A DNA stretch of 64,000 nucleotides from contig NZ_CANRMB010000002.1 of the NCBI RefSeq assembly GCF_947631635.1, positions 1-64,000 of the forward strand, in the 5' to 3' direction. The notes beneath the pieces were generated by a model. That model saw nothing but the letters and a program-made list of their open reading frames with translations, ran no database searches and was not told the origin of the DNA. The position numbers and the translations under genes were made by a program. The DNA is from an uncultured Dysosmobacter sp. (lineage in GTDB: Bacteria > Bacillota > Clostridia > Oscillospirales > Oscillospiraceae). Below, piece by piece: positions 16,176 to 25,479 of this stretch (its first letter is position 1; every line of letters begins with the position of its first letter).

Positions 16176-17246
16176 TCAGCGGCGGACAGAACTGCACTGC
16201 TCCGATTCGCTCTTAAGAATGGTCCCTGTTCGGGCGTCAATCTCAAACTCGTATTCCCAGCCGTTATAAAGGATTTCCACTTCATACTCTCCGTCATCAC
16301 GATCCAGCTCCACCTTATTTATATGGCTGGCGGAAGCGCCGGAAACCTGTCCAAGGGCGATGCTCTGCGCCTGCTCTCGGGTAATGAATCCGGTTTTAGT
16401 GGAGGGAACATAGTTCTCCGCGTCATAGTCCACACTGAGAACCGCGCCGGTGTAGGCGTCTATCTCATAGTCGTATTCCTGTCCGGCAGCAGTATAGAAC
16501 TCAACATCATAGACTCTGCGATTATCTTCCCAGTCTAGTTTGCACTCGACAAAGGTCACCTGAGCGGCTGTGAGCTTCGCATGGGTCAGGGCGGCGCTCT
16601 TGGCCGCCGCTTCACCGATCAGGGCGCTGGAGGAGGGGGCCCCTGCGCCGCCAGTGGGGCCGAAGGTGTCCGCATCGGTGACCAGCGGCTCATTGGAACT
16701 GGGATCAGAAAGCGTGATGGTTCGGGTCTGGCCATTCCAGCTGACGGCTTTTCCCATGAGTTCTCCGATGGCACGAACAGGAAGGTAGTTCGTGCCGCTG
16801 TTCAGAAGCACATAGACGGGATTGCCTTGCGCGTCTGTGAAGCTGCGTGTTGTCCCATCCACGACGATGCTGATGTCGGGTCGCCGCTCCACAATGATGG
16901 TGGTATCTTTAGACTGCGTATCTGGCGTGCCGGAGGTTGGTGCGGAGGTGCGTGGGCTGGCAAGGCTGATGGTTTTGGAATTCCCGTCCCAATTTACATT
17001 TTTACCCATAAGCTCGCCAATGGCCCGCACCGGCAGATAGTGTGTGCCGTCATAGTAGAGGGTGTGGACCTCTTTGCCAGTAACGTCGTAGAAGGTTCGC
17101 TCTGTACCATCCACCAGAATCGTGACACTGGGGCGAAGCTCCACTGTTACTTGGGAAGGCTGCGGTGCGGCGGCATGCACCACCAAAAGGCACAGCAGCA
17201 TCGAGAGGCTCAATGCCAATGCACCAATACGTATTTTCTTCTTCAT
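16176..17246 (-). CDS. Secreted protein with two copper-amine-oxidase-N and two PepSY domains
   Basis: A 356-aa exported protein. ATG 17246 has GGAAAGGAAA upstream and starts a signal peptide (MKKKIRIGALALSLSMLLCL). Two stalk-type copper amine oxidase N-terminal domains follow, each with the hallmark YLPVRAIGELMGK (near residues 67-80 and 160-172). Two PepSY domains make up the second half (VYDVEFYTAAGQEYDYEID and YEVEILYNGWEYEFEIDA). Such proteins are common in Clostridia and act at the cell surface; PepSY domains are thought to restrain peptidases or sense the wall. The exact role is unknown. The gene stands alone and ends at a hairpin. Confidence 0.88.
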   Translation of the reverse strand: MKKKIRIGALALSLSMLLCLLVVHAAAPQPSQVTVELRPSVTILVDGTERTFYDVTGKEVHTLYYDGTHYLPVRAIGELMGKNVNWDGNSKTISLASPRTSAPTSGTPDTQSKDTTIIVERRPDISIVVDGTTRSFTDAQGNPVYVLLNSGTNYLPVRAIGELMGKAVSWNGQTRTITLSDPSSNEPLVTDADTFGPTGGAGAPSSSALIGEAAAKSAALTHAKLTAAQVTFVECKLDWEDNRRVYDVEFYTAAGQEYDYEIDAYTGAVLSVDYDAENYVPSTKTGFITREQAQSIALGQVSGASASHINKVELDRDDGEYEVEILYNGWEYEFEIDARTGTILKSESEQCSSVRR

Positions 17247-17629
17247 CGTTAAGATTTCCTTTCCGTACAACTTAATCTTGAAGCACCGCGTCAACGGCAC
17301 ATTTCTGAAGTGGAACTATTTTACTAGCTTTTCCGGCAGATTGCAAGAGGAGAGAGGCCGCTTACTCCGTCCGAAATATTCGGTATTTTGCATCTCTGGT
17401 ACGTAAAATTTTGAAACGCAGGGTTTGACTTTAAAAACTAGACTTTTCCTTCTGATATAAGCTGAAAATCATTCTTCTTTCACTGAATGTTGTTACTCTA
17501 TTTTGGTGATTTCCCCATGCATCTTTTTCATCAGCACAACCTTCCATAAAGCGCTCCCTTCAAATCCAGCAAATCTTTCTCCTATTATACAATATCCCCT
17601 GTCCTATAACAAGAAAAAGTGAGGTTCCT
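17247..17629. other. Intergenic stretch between divergent genes
   Basis: No gene is supported. The right part is AT-rich and probably holds the promoters of the divergent PepSY and DJ-1 genes, but no -35/-10 pair with good spacing could be assigned with confidence. Confidence 0.5.
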
Positions 17630-18229
17630 ATGAAAGAGGTCCTGTTTCTTCTGCTGAACGAATTTGCCGAATGGGAGACGTCTCCCCTGGCGGCGGCGCT
17701 CAATCAGAGCGGACACTTTTGCGTAAAAACAGTGTCCACTTCCATGGCCCCTGTCCGGTCTATCGGCGGCTTTTCCGTCAATCCCAACTATGATATCGGC
17801 AAAGCGCTGAATGTGGACTTTGCCGGGCTGCTTCTGATCGGCGGCAATGCCTGGCGAACAGCGGAAGCCAGTCTGGTGCGCCCCCTGGTGGAGCGTGCCA
17901 TGGAAAAGGCGCTGCTAGGCGCTATCTGTGACGCCAGCGTCTATCTGGGAGGTCTGGGGCTTTTGAATGAGATCGCCCACACCAGCAACCAGCTGGACGA
18001 CCTATGCGCATATGCAGGAGATTTCTATACAGGGAAATCCCTTTACAGATGCCAGCAGGCAGTCCGCTGCGGAAACATCGTGACCGCCAATGGAACGGCA
18101 GGCCTGGAATTTGCAAAGGAGGTCCTGCTGGGTCTTGGCGCGATGTCAGAGCCGGAAGCGGAACAGTGGTACCGCTTTTACAAGCTGGGATATTATGAGG
18201 CCATAAGAGCGCAGGCGAAAAACGGCTGA
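17630..18229 (+). CDS. DJ-1/PfpI-family protein
   Basis: A 199-aa class I glutamine-amidotransferase-like protein. It has the opening EVLFLLLNEFAEWETSPL, a middle GLLLIGGNAWR and the nucleophile-elbow cysteine in AICDASVYLG near residue 99-108. The ATG follows AGTGAGGTTCCT. The family includes chaperones, glyoxalases and peptidase-like enzymes, so the specific activity cannot be told. It converges on the acetyltransferase gene with a gap of six bases. Confidence 0.85.
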   Translation: MKEVLFLLLNEFAEWETSPLAAALNQSGHFCVKTVSTSMAPVRSIGGFSVNPNYDIGKALNVDFAGLLLIGGNAWRTAEASLVRPLVERAMEKALLGAICDASVYLGGLGLLNEIAHTSNQLDDLCAYAGDFYTGKSLYRCQQAVRCGNIVTANGTAGLEFAKEVLLGLGAMSEPEAEQWYRFYKLGYYEAIRAQAKNG

Positions 18230-18235
18230 CTCCGC

Positions 18236-18664
18236 CTATTGGCTGTAACGCATGGGCGTATAGCGGATGCCGTCTGTCATCTGCTCTGGGGCGGTGGGCC
18301 GAAATCCCAGATGGCGATAGACCTCCACTGCATAGGGGGAGGAATTGACGCTTACCGTTCCCGGGCCGCGGTCAGCCAGGAAATGATGAAACAGCGCTCT
18401 GCCGATTCCCCGCTTATGTTGGGAGCTGTCCACAAAGAACAGAGAAATGTGGTTGTCCCGGACCGCCAGAACGCCTGTCAAAGTCTCCTCTTGAAATGCT
18501 CCATATCCTGTCAATCCTTCCCTGATTTCCGGGTCCATGATATAGGCATGGAAAGCCTCCGCGCCCTCCGGCGGATCGTCCGGCGCCTGAAACATCTGGA
18601 AGATCCGCCAGGCCAGGTCCATGGCGGGTCCTTTTTCGCCGGGTCCCAGTTTCCGGATCTCCAT
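18236..18664 (-). CDS. GNAT-family N-acetyltransferase
   Basis: A 142-aa GNAT protein of usual single-domain length. Motif A with the acetyl-CoA loop is HKRGIGRALFHHFL (near residue 84-97), preceded by the strand ISLFFVDSS and followed by VYRHLGFRP in motif B. It follows the TudS-like gene after nine bases on the same strand and probably shares its transcript. The substrate is unknown. Confidence 0.88.
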   Translation of the reverse strand: MEIRKLGPGEKGPAMDLAWRIFQMFQAPDDPPEGAEAFHAYIMDPEIREGLTGYGAFQEETLTGVLAVRDNHISLFFVDSSQHKRGIGRALFHHFLADRGPGTVSVNSSPYAVEVYRHLGFRPTAPEQMTDGIRYTPMRYSQ

Positions 18665-18673
18665 AAAATCTCC

Positions 18674-19246
18674 TTATGGAACGTCCGCCTGCGCTGGGGC
18701 CGCGTCCTCCGCCCCCAGCAACATTTGGATCCGCTCCAAGGCGTTGGCCGCTTTGACGCCGACGACCGGGACCCGCAGTCCCGCTTCCTCCAGTGCGGAC
18801 AGGACAGCGGCCATAAAAACGCCCTGCCCCTCCAACTCCCGGTCCTCATCGGAGGTGGTGTTGACCCCGCAGCAGGGAGAGCGGTCCATGCCGACGATGC
18901 CCAGCACGGTAAAGCCGTTCCGGTGGTACTCCCGGATCTGGTTGACGACCTGTTGGACCAGAGTCTCCATTTTTGCAGCAGTCTCCGGCTGCCCCATGGC
19001 CCGCCGGATGCGGGTGTTCTCCACCACCACGGGACGCTGCGCTCCCAGTGGGTCTCCCCGGTCCAGCCCCAGGCAGCACAGTTCCGGACAGGGCATCTGT
19101 GCGATGCTGACCTGGGCGTCCAGCAGCGTCCGCACCACCTCCCGGTGGGCGGCTGGATAGTCGGCGGTACCATCTGAAATGGCGTTTTGATTCAAAAGGC
19201 AGTGGGCGAGAAAAATCACCCGTTTGCTCCGCTGGTCGTTAAACAT
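18674..19246 (-). CDS. TudS/DUF523-like protein (CD3072 family type)
   Basis: I start this 190-aa protein at ATG 19246, seven bases behind AAAGGAG; an upstream ATG at 19270 overlaps that ribosome site. Conserved cysteine motifs are CLLNQNA near residue 18, MPCPELCCLGLDRGDP near residue 52, and MDRSPCCGVNTT near residue 118. These match the TudS-related desulfidase/DUF523 group, in which three cysteines hold an Fe-S cluster. TudS removes sulfur from thiouracil; whether this relative does is unknown. It is followed by the acetyltransferase gene. Confidence 0.8.
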   Translation of the reverse strand: MFNDQRSKRVIFLAHCLLNQNAISDGTADYPAAHREVVRTLLDAQVSIAQMPCPELCCLGLDRGDPLGAQRPVVVENTRIRRAMGQPETAAKMETLVQQVVNQIREYHRNGFTVLGIVGMDRSPCCGVNTTSDEDRELEGQGVFMAAVLSALEEAGLRVPVVGVKAANALERIQMLLGAEDAAPAQADVP

Positions 19247-19281
19247 CCGTTTGCTCCTTTCACCAATCATCCCTTAATTGA

Positions 19282-19319
19282 CAAACAGGGACGGGAATTG
19301 CGGTGCCCGTCCCTGTTTG
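19282..19319 (-). terminator. Probable terminator of the valS operon
   Basis: A perfect 14-bp stem, CAAACAGGGACGGG with CCCGTCCCTGTTTG, sits just past the valS stop. On the minus strand the T-run is weak (TCAATTAAG), so termination may be incomplete. Confidence 0.55.
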
Positions 19320-19327
19320 CTCTGCTT

Positions 19328-21964
19328 TTAGGCCTGCATCGCCTTGGCGGATTCCTCCAGCTTGGCGATCAGCTCCTGGTATTTCACGGCTTTCTCCCGC
19401 TCCACATTGACCACCGCCTCGGGGGCCTTGGAGACGAATTTCTCGTTGGAGAGCTTCTGCTCCACGATGCGCAGGCCGTTCTTGGCCTTCTCGATCTCCT
19501 TGTTGATGCGGTCCAGCTCGGCGGCGATGTCCACCAGCTCCGCCAGGGGCAGGAATGCCGTGGCGTTGTGGGTGACCACAGACACCTGCTTGGAAACATC
19601 AGCCGGAGCGGCGTCGGCGAACTTCACCTCGCTGGCGTAGGCCAGCCGCTGGATGAAGTGCAGACCCTGCTGATAGATCTCCGGGGTGGCCGTGACCAGC
19701 AGGACTTCCGCCTTCTTGGAGGGCGGCACGTTCATCTCCGCCCGGCGGGCACGGATGGCCTTGATGGTATCCATAACGGCCTCCATGGCTGCCTCTTCCT
19801 CCGGGAAGCGCAGCGCCTCCTGGTACTCCGGCCAGCGGGAGGTCATAAGGAAGCTGTCCGTGTGGGGCAGCGCCTGGAAGATCTCCTCGGTGATGAAGGG
19901 CATGAAGGGGTGCAGCAGCTTCAAAAGCTGGATCAGCACATAGCACAGGACATTTTGGGCGGTCAGCTTGGCCGCCTCATCCGCGCCGTTCAGGCGGGTC
20001 TTGGTCAGCTCGATATACCAGTCGCAGTAGGTGTCCCAGATGAAGTCATAGACCTTGGCGGAGGCCACGCCGATCTCATAGGCGTCCAGATTTTCCGTGA
20101 CCTCCTTCACCAGGGTGTTCAGCTTGCTGAGCACCCACTTGTCCTCCGGGGCCAGCTGATCCACTGCGGGCAGCTCGCACTTGTCGATGGTCAAGTTCAT
20201 CATGACGAAGCGGCTGGCGTTCCAGATCTTGTTGGCAAAGTTCCGCATGGCCTCGCACTTCTCGGTGTAGAACCGGGTGTCGTTTCCGGGGCTGTTGCCG
20301 GTGATCAGGTTGAAGCGCAGGGCGTCTGCGCCGTACTTCTCCGCCATCTCCAGGGGGTCGATGCCGTTGCCCAGGGACTTGGACATCTTGCGGCCCTTGT
20401 CGTCCCGGACCAGGCCGTGGATCAGGACCGTGCGGAAGGGGATCTTCTTCATCTGCTCACAGCCGGAGAAGATCATGCGGGCCACCCAGAAGAAAATGAT
20501 GTCGTAGCCGGTGACCATGACGGACGTGGGATAGTAATAGTCCAGGTCGGCGGTCTTTTCCGGCCAGCCCAGGGTGCTGAAGGGCCACAGGGCGGAGGAG
20601 AACCAGGTGTCCAGCACGTCCGGATCCCGGGTCAGGCGGGTGCAGCCGCACTTCTCGCACTTTGTGGGGTCCTCCCGGCTGACATTGATGTGGCCGCACT
20701 CGTCACAGTACCACGCGGGGATCTGGTGGCCCCACCACAGCTGACGGGAGATGCACCAGTCATGGACGTTCTCCATCCAGTTGGTATAGGTCTTGGAAAA
20801 GCGCTCGGGGACGAACTTCACCTCGCCCTCCCGGACCACCCGCAGGGCCTCCTTGGCCAGGGGTTCCATCTTCACGAACCACTGGGCGGAGATCAGCGGC
20901 TCCACGTCGTTGTGGCAGCGGTAACAGGTGCCCACGTTGTGGCTATACGGCTCGGTCTTCACCAGATAGCCCTGCTCCTCCAGGTCCTTCACGATCTGCT
21001 TGCGGCACTCATAGCGGTCCATACCGTTGTAGGGGCCGCCGTTCTCATTGATCCTGCCGTCGTCGCCGATGCAGCGGATGACCTCCAGGTTGTGGCGCAG
21101 GCCCACCTCAAAGTCGTTGGGGTCGTGGGCGGGCGTCATCTTCACGGCGCCGGTGCCGAAGCCCAGCTCCACATAGTCGTCGGCCACGATGGGGATCTCC
21201 CGGTTCATGATGGGCAGGATGCAGGTCTTGCCCACCAGGTGCTTGAACCGCTTGTCCTCCGGGTTCACGGCCACGCCGGTGTCGCCCATCATGGTCTCGG
21301 GGCGGGTGGTTGCCACCACCAGGTCGCCGGAGCCGTCGGCCAGGGGATAGCGGATATGCCACAGGAAGCCGGGCTTGTCCGTGTACTCCACCTCCGCGTC
21401 GCTCAATGCGGTGATGCAGTGGGGGCACCAGTTGATGATGCGGCTGCCCTTGTAGATCAGGCCCTTGTCGTACAGCTCGCAGAAGGTCTCCCGGACAGCC
21501 TTGGAGCAGCCCTCGTCCATGGTGAAGCGGGAGCGGTCCCAATCGCAGGAGATGCCCATTTTCTTCTGCTGTTCCACGATGCGGCCGCCGTATTTTTCCT
21601 TCCACTCCCAGACGCGCTCCAGGAACTTCTCGCGGCCCAGGTCATAGCGGGTCTTGCCCTCCTTGACGCGCAGCTCCTCCTCCACCTTGATCTGGGTGGC
21701 GATACCGGCGTGGTCGATGCCGGGGACCCACAGGGCCTCGTAGCCCTGCATCCGCTTGAAACGGGTCAGGATGTCCTGGAGCGTGGAGTCCATGGCGTGG
21801 CCCATGTGGAGCTGTCCCGTGACATTGGGGGGCGGCATGACGATGGAGAAGGGCTTTTTCTCCGGATCGGGGGTGCTGGCAAAGCAGTGGTTGTCCTCCC
21901 ACATTTTGTAAATGCGGGACTCCACCTGCTGGGGTTCATACACCTTTGGCAGTTCTTTGTTCAT
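19328..21964 (-). CDS. valS: Valyl-tRNA synthetase
   Basis: An 878-aa class I synthetase of normal length. The HIGH motif is in [16 protein letters not shown] near residue 48-63 and KMSKS in [14 protein letters not shown] near residue 520. The large CP1 editing domain lies between them, with zinc-type cysteines in CDECGH and CEKCGC. The C-terminal coiled coil that clamps tRNA ([20 protein letters not shown] onward) is intact. It attaches valine to tRNA-Val in the cytoplasm. It follows a YjbR-like gene and a T-box leader, which explains its control by tRNA-Val charging. Confidence 0.97.
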   Translation of the reverse strand: MNKELPKVYEPQQVESRIYKMWEDNHCFASTPDPEKKPFSIVMPPPNVTGQLHMGHAMDSTLQDILTRFKRMQGYEALWVPGIDHAGIATQIKVEEELRVKEGKTRYDLGREKFLERVWEWKEKYGGRIVEQQKKMGISCDWDRSRFTMDEGCSKAVRETFCELYDKGLIYKGSRIINWCPHCITALSDAEVEYTDKPGFLWHIRYPLADGSGDLVVATTRPETMMGDTGVAVNPEDKRFKHLVGKTCILPIMNREIPIVADDYVELGFGTGAVKMTPAHDPNDFEVGLRHNLEVIRCIGDDGRINENGGPYNGMDRYECRKQIVKDLEEQGYLVKTEPYSHNVGTCYRCHNDVEPLISAQWFVKMEPLAKEALRVVREGEVKFVPERFSKTYTNWMENVHDWCISRQLWWGHQIPAWYCDECGHINVSREDPTKCEKCGCTRLTRDPDVLDTWFSSALWPFSTLGWPEKTADLDYYYPTSVMVTGYDIIFFWVARMIFSGCEQMKKIPFRTVLIHGLVRDDKGRKMSKSLGNGIDPLEMAEKYGADALRFNLITGNSPGNDTRFYTEKCEAMRNFANKIWNASRFVMMNLTIDKCELPAVDQLAPEDKWVLSKLNTLVKEVTENLDAYEIGVASAKVYDFIWDTYCDWYIELTKTRLNGADEAAKLTAQNVLCYVLIQLLKLLHPFMPFITEEIFQALPHTDSFLMTSRWPEYQEALRFPEEEAAMEAVMDTIKAIRARRAEMNVPPSKKAEVLLVTATPEIYQQGLHFIQRLAYASEVKFADAAPADVSKQVSVVTHNATAFLPLAELVDIAAELDRINKEIEKAKNGLRIVEQKLSNEKFVSKAPEAVVNVEREKAVKYQELIAKLEESAKAMQA

Positions 21965-22024
21965 GTGTCGATTCTCCTATCTGTTGAACTTACGTTCTGA
22001 TTTTTGATTTTGCAGCGCTTCCCT

Positions 22025-22405
22025 TCATACGCGCCGCCTGCCGCGGCCGGCCATATCATAGCTCATATCCAGCAATGGCATCAATTCCTCCATAGAGACC
22101 GAGCCGTCCAGCAGGACCGTGATCCAATGGCTCTTATTCATGTGATAGGCCGGCAAAAAACCATGGCCCTCCCGGAGGGAACCCGCCAGCTTTGGGTCAC
22201 ATTTGATATCCAAAATATCGATGCTGTCCTCGCCGGGTAAGCCCAGCTTGTCTCCGGGGACATCCATGAGGACCGCAAACCATTTGCGGTTGTTCTGTCT
22301 CCGAAAGACCGCATAGGTGGGATATTTCGCCCACAGATATTCCGGTTCCGCCGCAAACCGGCTCTCGATATACTGCAAAACGGCCTTCCGGTACGCCAGA
22401 TCCAT
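22025..22405 (-). CDS. YjbR/MmcQ-family protein
   Basis: A 126-aa protein with the YjbR fold hallmarks: YPTYAVFRRQNNRKWFAVLM in the middle and GFLPAYHMNKSHWITVLLDG near the end. The start at 22405 is chosen because AGGAGG is nine bases upstream; the earlier ATG at 22423 contains that site. It lies between the T-box terminator and valS, with 60 bases to valS, so it should be co-regulated with valine tRNA charging. YjbR proteins have a CyaY-like, possibly DNA-binding fold; the function is unknown. Confidence 0.85.
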   Translation of the reverse strand: MDLAYRKAVLQYIESRFAAEPEYLWAKYPTYAVFRRQNNRKWFAVLMDVPGDKLGLPGEDSIDILDIKCDPKLAGSLREGHGFLPAYHMNKSHWITVLLDGSVSMEELMPLLDMSYDMAGRGRRRV

Positions 22406-22426
22406 ATCACACAGCCTCCTCATACA

Positions 22427-22690
22427 TAAAAACGCCCTGAGCCTTTTGGCTCAGGGCGAACGATCTGTCCGTGGTACCACCTGGATTCGTGTCAAAACAC
22501 GCACTCATGGGCGCTTGCACGCCCCTCCCCGGTAACGGAGGGATCACCGTTGCGGCTTACTGTGATTTCAGCCCAATGCTCCGGGACGACTTCTCCGGCC
22601 GCTTCACGGGAACTCTCACCATCCGTTCCCTCTCTTGGCTTTCGCTGACCGGGTACTGCTTCCCATCCTCGCAGTTTCCAATATACCCTG
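22427..22690 (-). promoter_or_regulatory. T-box riboswitch (probably tRNA-Val) of the yjbR-valS operon
   Basis: On the minus strand the leader holds a stem I region with GGATGGTGAGAG, then GAAGTCGTCCCGGAGC, in which the two GTC triplets (22585-22590) are valine codons and the candidate specifier. The T-box proper is CCAGGTGGTACCACGG (core at 22471-22480). A terminator follows (CGCCCTGAGCC with GGCTCAGGGCG, 22433-22458, then TTTTT). The antiterminator would pair the T-box bulge with the CCA end of uncharged tRNA, allowing transcription of yjbR and valS. The class is certain; the specifier is inferred. Confidence 0.92.
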
Positions 22691-22691
22691 A

Positions 22692-22873
22692 TATAGTCAA
22701 TGAACTTGAAAAATCGCAAGTGATTTTTCAAGCAGGCTCCGCCCGCCGTGTGCGGAGCACACGATGATTGACTATGAAATCTAAAATAAAGGCCACGTAC
22801 TGTGGCCTGTCGCAGCGGCCACGCTGCGACCCTTGAAAAGTGGTTTTGCCACTTTTCAAATTATTTGATTATA
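22692..22873 (-). repeat. Structured intergenic repeat, copy 3
   Basis: About 182 nt in the orientation opposite to copies 1 and 2. On the minus strand it reads TATAATCAAATAA, then hairpins TTGAAAAGTGG/CCACTTTTCAA, GTCGCAGCG/CGCTGCGAC, AGGCCAC/GTGGCCT, the outer pair TAGTCAAT/ATTGACTA, CGTGTGC/GCACACG, CGGGC/GCCTG and a final TTGAAAAATC/GATTTTTCAA. Many positions differ from the other copies on both sides of the stem. It lies between sigE and the T-box leader. Confidence 0.85.
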
Positions 22874-22903
22874 GTATAGTATACCCGGTTTGGATTGTCA
22901 AGC

Positions 22904-23605
22904 TCAGGATAATCGCAAAATCTCCTTTTTCAGCCGGGAAATGATGCGTTTTTCCAGCCGGGAGATATAACTCTGCGAGATCCCCAGCTGGTCCGCCACC
23001 TCCTTCTGGGTCCGCTCCTTTCCGCCGCCCAGGCCAAAGCGCATGGTGATGATCTGCTTCTCCCTGGGAGACAGGATGCTGATGGCCGCCGCCAGCAGGC
23101 TCCGGTCCACGTCCTCCTCGATGGGGCGCATCACCGTGTCCCCATCGGTGCCCAGCACATCGGAGAGCAGCAGCTCATTGCCGTCCCAGTCCGTGTTCAG
23201 CGGCTCGTCAAAGGAGACCTCGCCCTTCCGGTTTGCGTTTTTCCGCAGGTACATCAGGATCTCATTTTCAATGCACCGGGAGGCGTAGGTCGCCAGCTTG
23301 ATGTTCTTGTCCGTGCGGTAGGTCCCCACCGCCTTGATAAGGCCGATGGTGCCGATGGAAATCAGGTCCTCGATGTTGATGCCTGTGTTCTCAAACCGCC
23401 GGGCGATGTACACCACCAGCCGCAGGTTATGTTCGATCAGCTCCTTCCGGGCGTCCTCGTCCTCCAGACGCTCCAACAGCTCCGCCTCCCGCTCCCGGGT
23501 CAGCGGCGGCGGCAGCGTGTCGCTCCCTCCGATGTAGTGGATGCCTGCCGCCTGCGTCAGCCCCAGCCGCTCCAGCAGCTGCCGCCATTTTGCCAATATG
23601 TTCAT
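22904..23605 (-). CDS. sigE: Mother-cell sigma factor SigE, pro-form
   Basis: A 233-aa sigma-70 factor. The N-terminal ~27 residues form the SigE-type pro-sequence, ending near [12 protein letters not shown], which SpoIIGA cleaves. Region 2 has [17 protein letters not shown] and [19 protein letters not shown]; region 4 ends [20 protein letters not shown]. The start follows AGGGAGGAGATC. The gene lies behind spoIIGA, whose frame overlaps its first 179 bases. No sigG follows; repeat copy 3 and the valS operon do. Confidence 0.96.
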   Translation of the reverse strand: MNILAKWRQLLERLGLTQAAGIHYIGGSDTLPPPLTREREAELLERLEDEDARKELIEHNLRLVVYIARRFENTGINIEDLISIGTIGLIKAVGTYRTDKNIKLATYASRCIENEILMYLRKNANRKGEVSFDEPLNTDWDGNELLLSDVLGTDGDTVMRPIEEDVDRSLLAAAISILSPREKQIITMRFGLGGGKERTQKEVADQLGISQSYISRLEKRIISRLKKEILRLS

Positions 23606-24479
23606 GATCTCCTCCCTTTCTGACTTCGCCGCCCCACAGGGCCGTGTATCCCGCGCCCAACGCCGTCGGCGAAAGGGCCGCGGACAGTCCGGGATATCGC
23701 GTCCCGGCGATCTCCGTCCAATCCGTATGCAGCGCCAGCAGGAGGCCGCCTGCCGTCCCCACCGCGTGATACGGCACCAGATAGGGCCGCAGCTCCGGTG
23801 CCTCCCGGCGCAGAGGCGCCAGCAGGTCCGCCGGAGCGCCCAGGGCCTCCGGCGTCAGCAGTTGCCGGGCGCTTGGCGGCAGGATGGCGTGCAGCGCGCC
23901 GGGGGCCGCCACCAGCACCGGATGTCCGCCAGCTGGGTCCCGCAGGGCGTTGCCGCTGTCCCACAGAGCCGTCAGCTCCACGGTCCTGCCGCCGATACAG
24001 ACCCGCACCGGAAGCATCTCACCGTTCAGGCCGTGCTTCGCCGCCGCCCGGAACACCACCGTCAGCACGGCATAGGCCGCGGCGGAGGCGACCAGCAGGA
24101 CTTTGGCGTCCACATCCGTGTAAAAGATGCCGTTCACCACAGGAACGGCGCTGCCTGCCAGCAATCCCAGGGCCAGCACACATCCCGCAAAGCCGCAGGA
24201 GACCGCAAAGAAAAGCAGGGTCAGGCGGAGCAGCTTTTCCTCTCCGCCGTAGGCCAGCAGCGCCAGCAGAACGCCTGCCGCCGCCTTGGTCGGTACCGCG
24301 GCCAGAAAGCCGCCCCAGGGCAGGAACACCGCCACGGCATAGGCCCCGCCCGCCAGGGCCGCCAGCAGATACCGTCCCCGCCGGAGGGGAACACCCGCCA
24401 GCCGGGCGGTGGACAGGAGCAGCAGATAGTCCATCGCCGCGTTCAGGACGAACACGCTGTCCACATATACCACCGTCAT
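23427..24479 (-). CDS. spoIIGA: Sigma-E processing peptidase SpoIIGA
   Basis: A 350-aa membrane aspartic protease. The first ~140 residues hold about five hydrophobic spans ([18 protein letters not shown] opens the first). The protease half starts near residue 170 with the active-site segment [14 protein letters not shown], which has DSGN where many relatives have DTGN. SpoIIGA dimers at the septum cleave pro-SigE when SpoIIR signals. The expected end is near YTALWGGEV (about residue 285); the frame then runs 179 bases into sigE and gives an Ala/Gly/Arg-rich tail with no family likeness. Either the stop was lost or a small frameshift is present. Confidence 0.9.
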   Translation of the reverse strand: MTVVYVDSVFVLNAAMDYLLLLSTARLAGVPLRRGRYLLAALAGGAYAVAVFLPWGGFLAAVPTKAAAGVLLALLAYGGEEKLLRLTLLFFAVSCGFAGCVLALGLLAGSAVPVVNGIFYTDVDAKVLLVASAAAYAVLTVVFRAAAKHGLNGEMLPVRVCIGGRTVELTALWDSGNALRDPAGGHPVLVAAPGALHAILPPSARQLLTPEALGAPADLLAPLRREAPELRPYLVPYHAVGTAGGLLLALHTDWTEIAGTRYPGLSAALSPTALGAGYTALWGGEVRKGGDHEHIGKMAAAAGAAGADAGGRHPLHRRERHAAAAADPGAGGGAVGASGGRGRPEGADRT

Positions 24480-24577
24480 GGCATCCCCCCCTCCCGTTCA
24501 ATGGAACTCATTATAGGGCAGGCTTCCCGTAAAACCAGTCGCAAAAACAGGGCCGCAGCAAAAAACGCAACGGCTGG

Positions 24578-24606
24578 TTGCGGAAATGGAAGGTGTGGGG
24601 TATAGT
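24578..24606 (+). promoter_or_regulatory. Promoter of the XRE-membrane protein gene
   Basis: TTGCGG (24578-24583) and TATAGT (24601-24606) with a 17-base spacer, about 45 bases before the start codon. It faces away from spoIIGA. Confidence 0.55.
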
Positions 24607-24650
24607 ATGGAAAAAGGCGTTCTGTTACGATACATGCAGGAGGAGGCACG

Positions 24651-25103
24651 ATGAAACTTTCTGAAAAGCTCTATCAGCTCCGCAGGCAGCAGGGCCTTTC
24701 TCAGGAGCAGGCCGCAGAACAGCTGGGCGTCTCCCGGCAGGCCATTTCCAAATGGGAGAGCGGACAGTCCACACCGGACCCGGACAAGCTGGCGGCGCTC
24801 AGCAGGTTCTACCATGTCACAACGGACTACCTGCTGCTGGAGGACGCTCCGGCGGAGCCGCCTGCTCAACAGCCAGCTCCGCCGCCCGAACAGCGGCGCT
24901 GCGCTGCCGTGGGCCTGCTGCTGTGTGCAGCCGGTGCCGTTGGACTTCTCTTTTGGGGCCTGGGCACAGTCCTTCTCCCCACAACGATGGACCACTTGAA
25001 CACCTCGTCAGCGGTAACGCTCAACGGCTCCGGCATTCTGGTGCTGCTGTGTCTTGCGGCCCTGGCCTCCGGCGCCTGTCTGCTCCTCCGAAAAAACAAA
25101 TAG
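24651..25103 (+). CDS. XRE-family regulator with two C-terminal membrane spans
   Basis: A 150-aa protein. Residues 5-60 are a Cro/C1-type helix-turn-helix (LSQEQAAEQLGVSRQAISKW). A Pro/Ala/Gln linker follows, then two hydrophobic spans (AAVGLLLCAAGAVGLLFWGL and ILVLLCLAALASGACLLL). The ATG has GGAGGAGGCACG upstream. Such membrane-tethered XRE proteins are common in Clostridia and may sense the membrane. It is followed after ten bases by a small membrane protein gene, probably in the same transcript. Confidence 0.85.
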   Translation: MKLSEKLYQLRRQQGLSQEQAAEQLGVSRQAISKWESGQSTPDPDKLAALSRFYHVTTDYLLLEDAPAEPPAQQPAPPPEQRRCAAVGLLLCAAGAVGLLFWGLGTVLLPTTMDHLNTSSAVTLNGSGILVLLCLAALASGACLLLRKNK

Positions 25104-25113
25104 GAGGTTCCAT

Positions 25114-25335
25114 ATGAAATCCCATTCCAAGCTCTCCCAGCTGTTTCTGGTGCTGGCTCTGCTGCTGTCTCATACCATGTGTGCGGTAGTGGCCGCGGGT
25201 TACACCAATATGTGCTGGGGCATTCGATACGCCTGTTACAGCGCGCCTGCCAGTACGGCATTCCTGCCGGTCATCCCCTATTCCATCGGCATTCTGGTCT
25301 GCCTGGGACTGGCCCTTGTTTTTCGCAGGCGATAA
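25114..25335 (+). CDS. Small two-span membrane protein (73 aa)
   Basis: The ATG at 25114 has AGGAGG seven bases upstream. The protein has a signal-anchor-like first span (LFLVLALLLSHTMCAVVAAG), a short loop with Cys and Tyr residues, and a second span near the end (YSIGILVCLGLALVF) with a basic tail. It follows the XRE-membrane gene and precedes a strong terminator. No family is recognised; a role with the upstream regulator is inferred from position only. Confidence 0.75.
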   Translation: MKSHSKLSQLFLVLALLLSHTMCAVVAAGYTNMCWGIRYACYSAPASTAFLPVIPYSIGILVCLGLALVFRRR

Positions 25336-25344
25336 GCGGCGGCA

Positions 25345-25380
25345 AAAAAAGAGCGGACAGCGCTGCTGTCCGCTCTTTTT
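25345..25380. terminator. Bidirectional terminator
   Basis: GAGCGGACAGC and GCTGTCCGCTC form a perfect 11-bp stem flanked by an A-run on the left and a T-run on the right. It can serve the plus-strand XRE/membrane pair and the minus-strand Prli42-like gene. Confidence 0.85.
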
Positions 25381-25386
25381 CTCTTT

Positions 25387-25479
25387 TCACACGTAGGGCA
25401 CGATCATGGACGCCACCAGCGCCACGATCATGACCACCACCAGCACCAGGGCGATGATCCGCGTCGCCTTCCTGTTCAT
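25387..25479 (-). CDS. Prli42-like / DUF4044-type mini membrane protein (30 aa)
   Basis: ATG 25479 follows AAAGGAGG with a good gap. The product is basic at the start (MNRKATR) and then one hydrophobic span (IIALVLVVVMIVALVASMIV). Size, charge and layout match the Prli42-type stressosome-associated miniproteins of Firmicutes. Its ATG overlaps the stop of the DUF951 gene by four bases (ATGA), implying translational coupling. The assignment rests on overall shape because the sequence is too short for strong motifs. Confidence 0.7.
   Translation of the reverse strand: MNRKATRIIALVLVVVMIVALVASMIVPYV

Noticed and set aside
19187-22000. A 937-codon plus-strand frame opposite valS
   Set aside because: His/Gly/Leu-rich shadow produced by GC-rich codon use on the other strand; valS motifs are unmistakable.
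22471-22480. GTGGTACCAC considered as a chance palindrome
   Set aside because: Its position just before a terminator, with stem I features upstream and valS downstream, makes it the T-box core.
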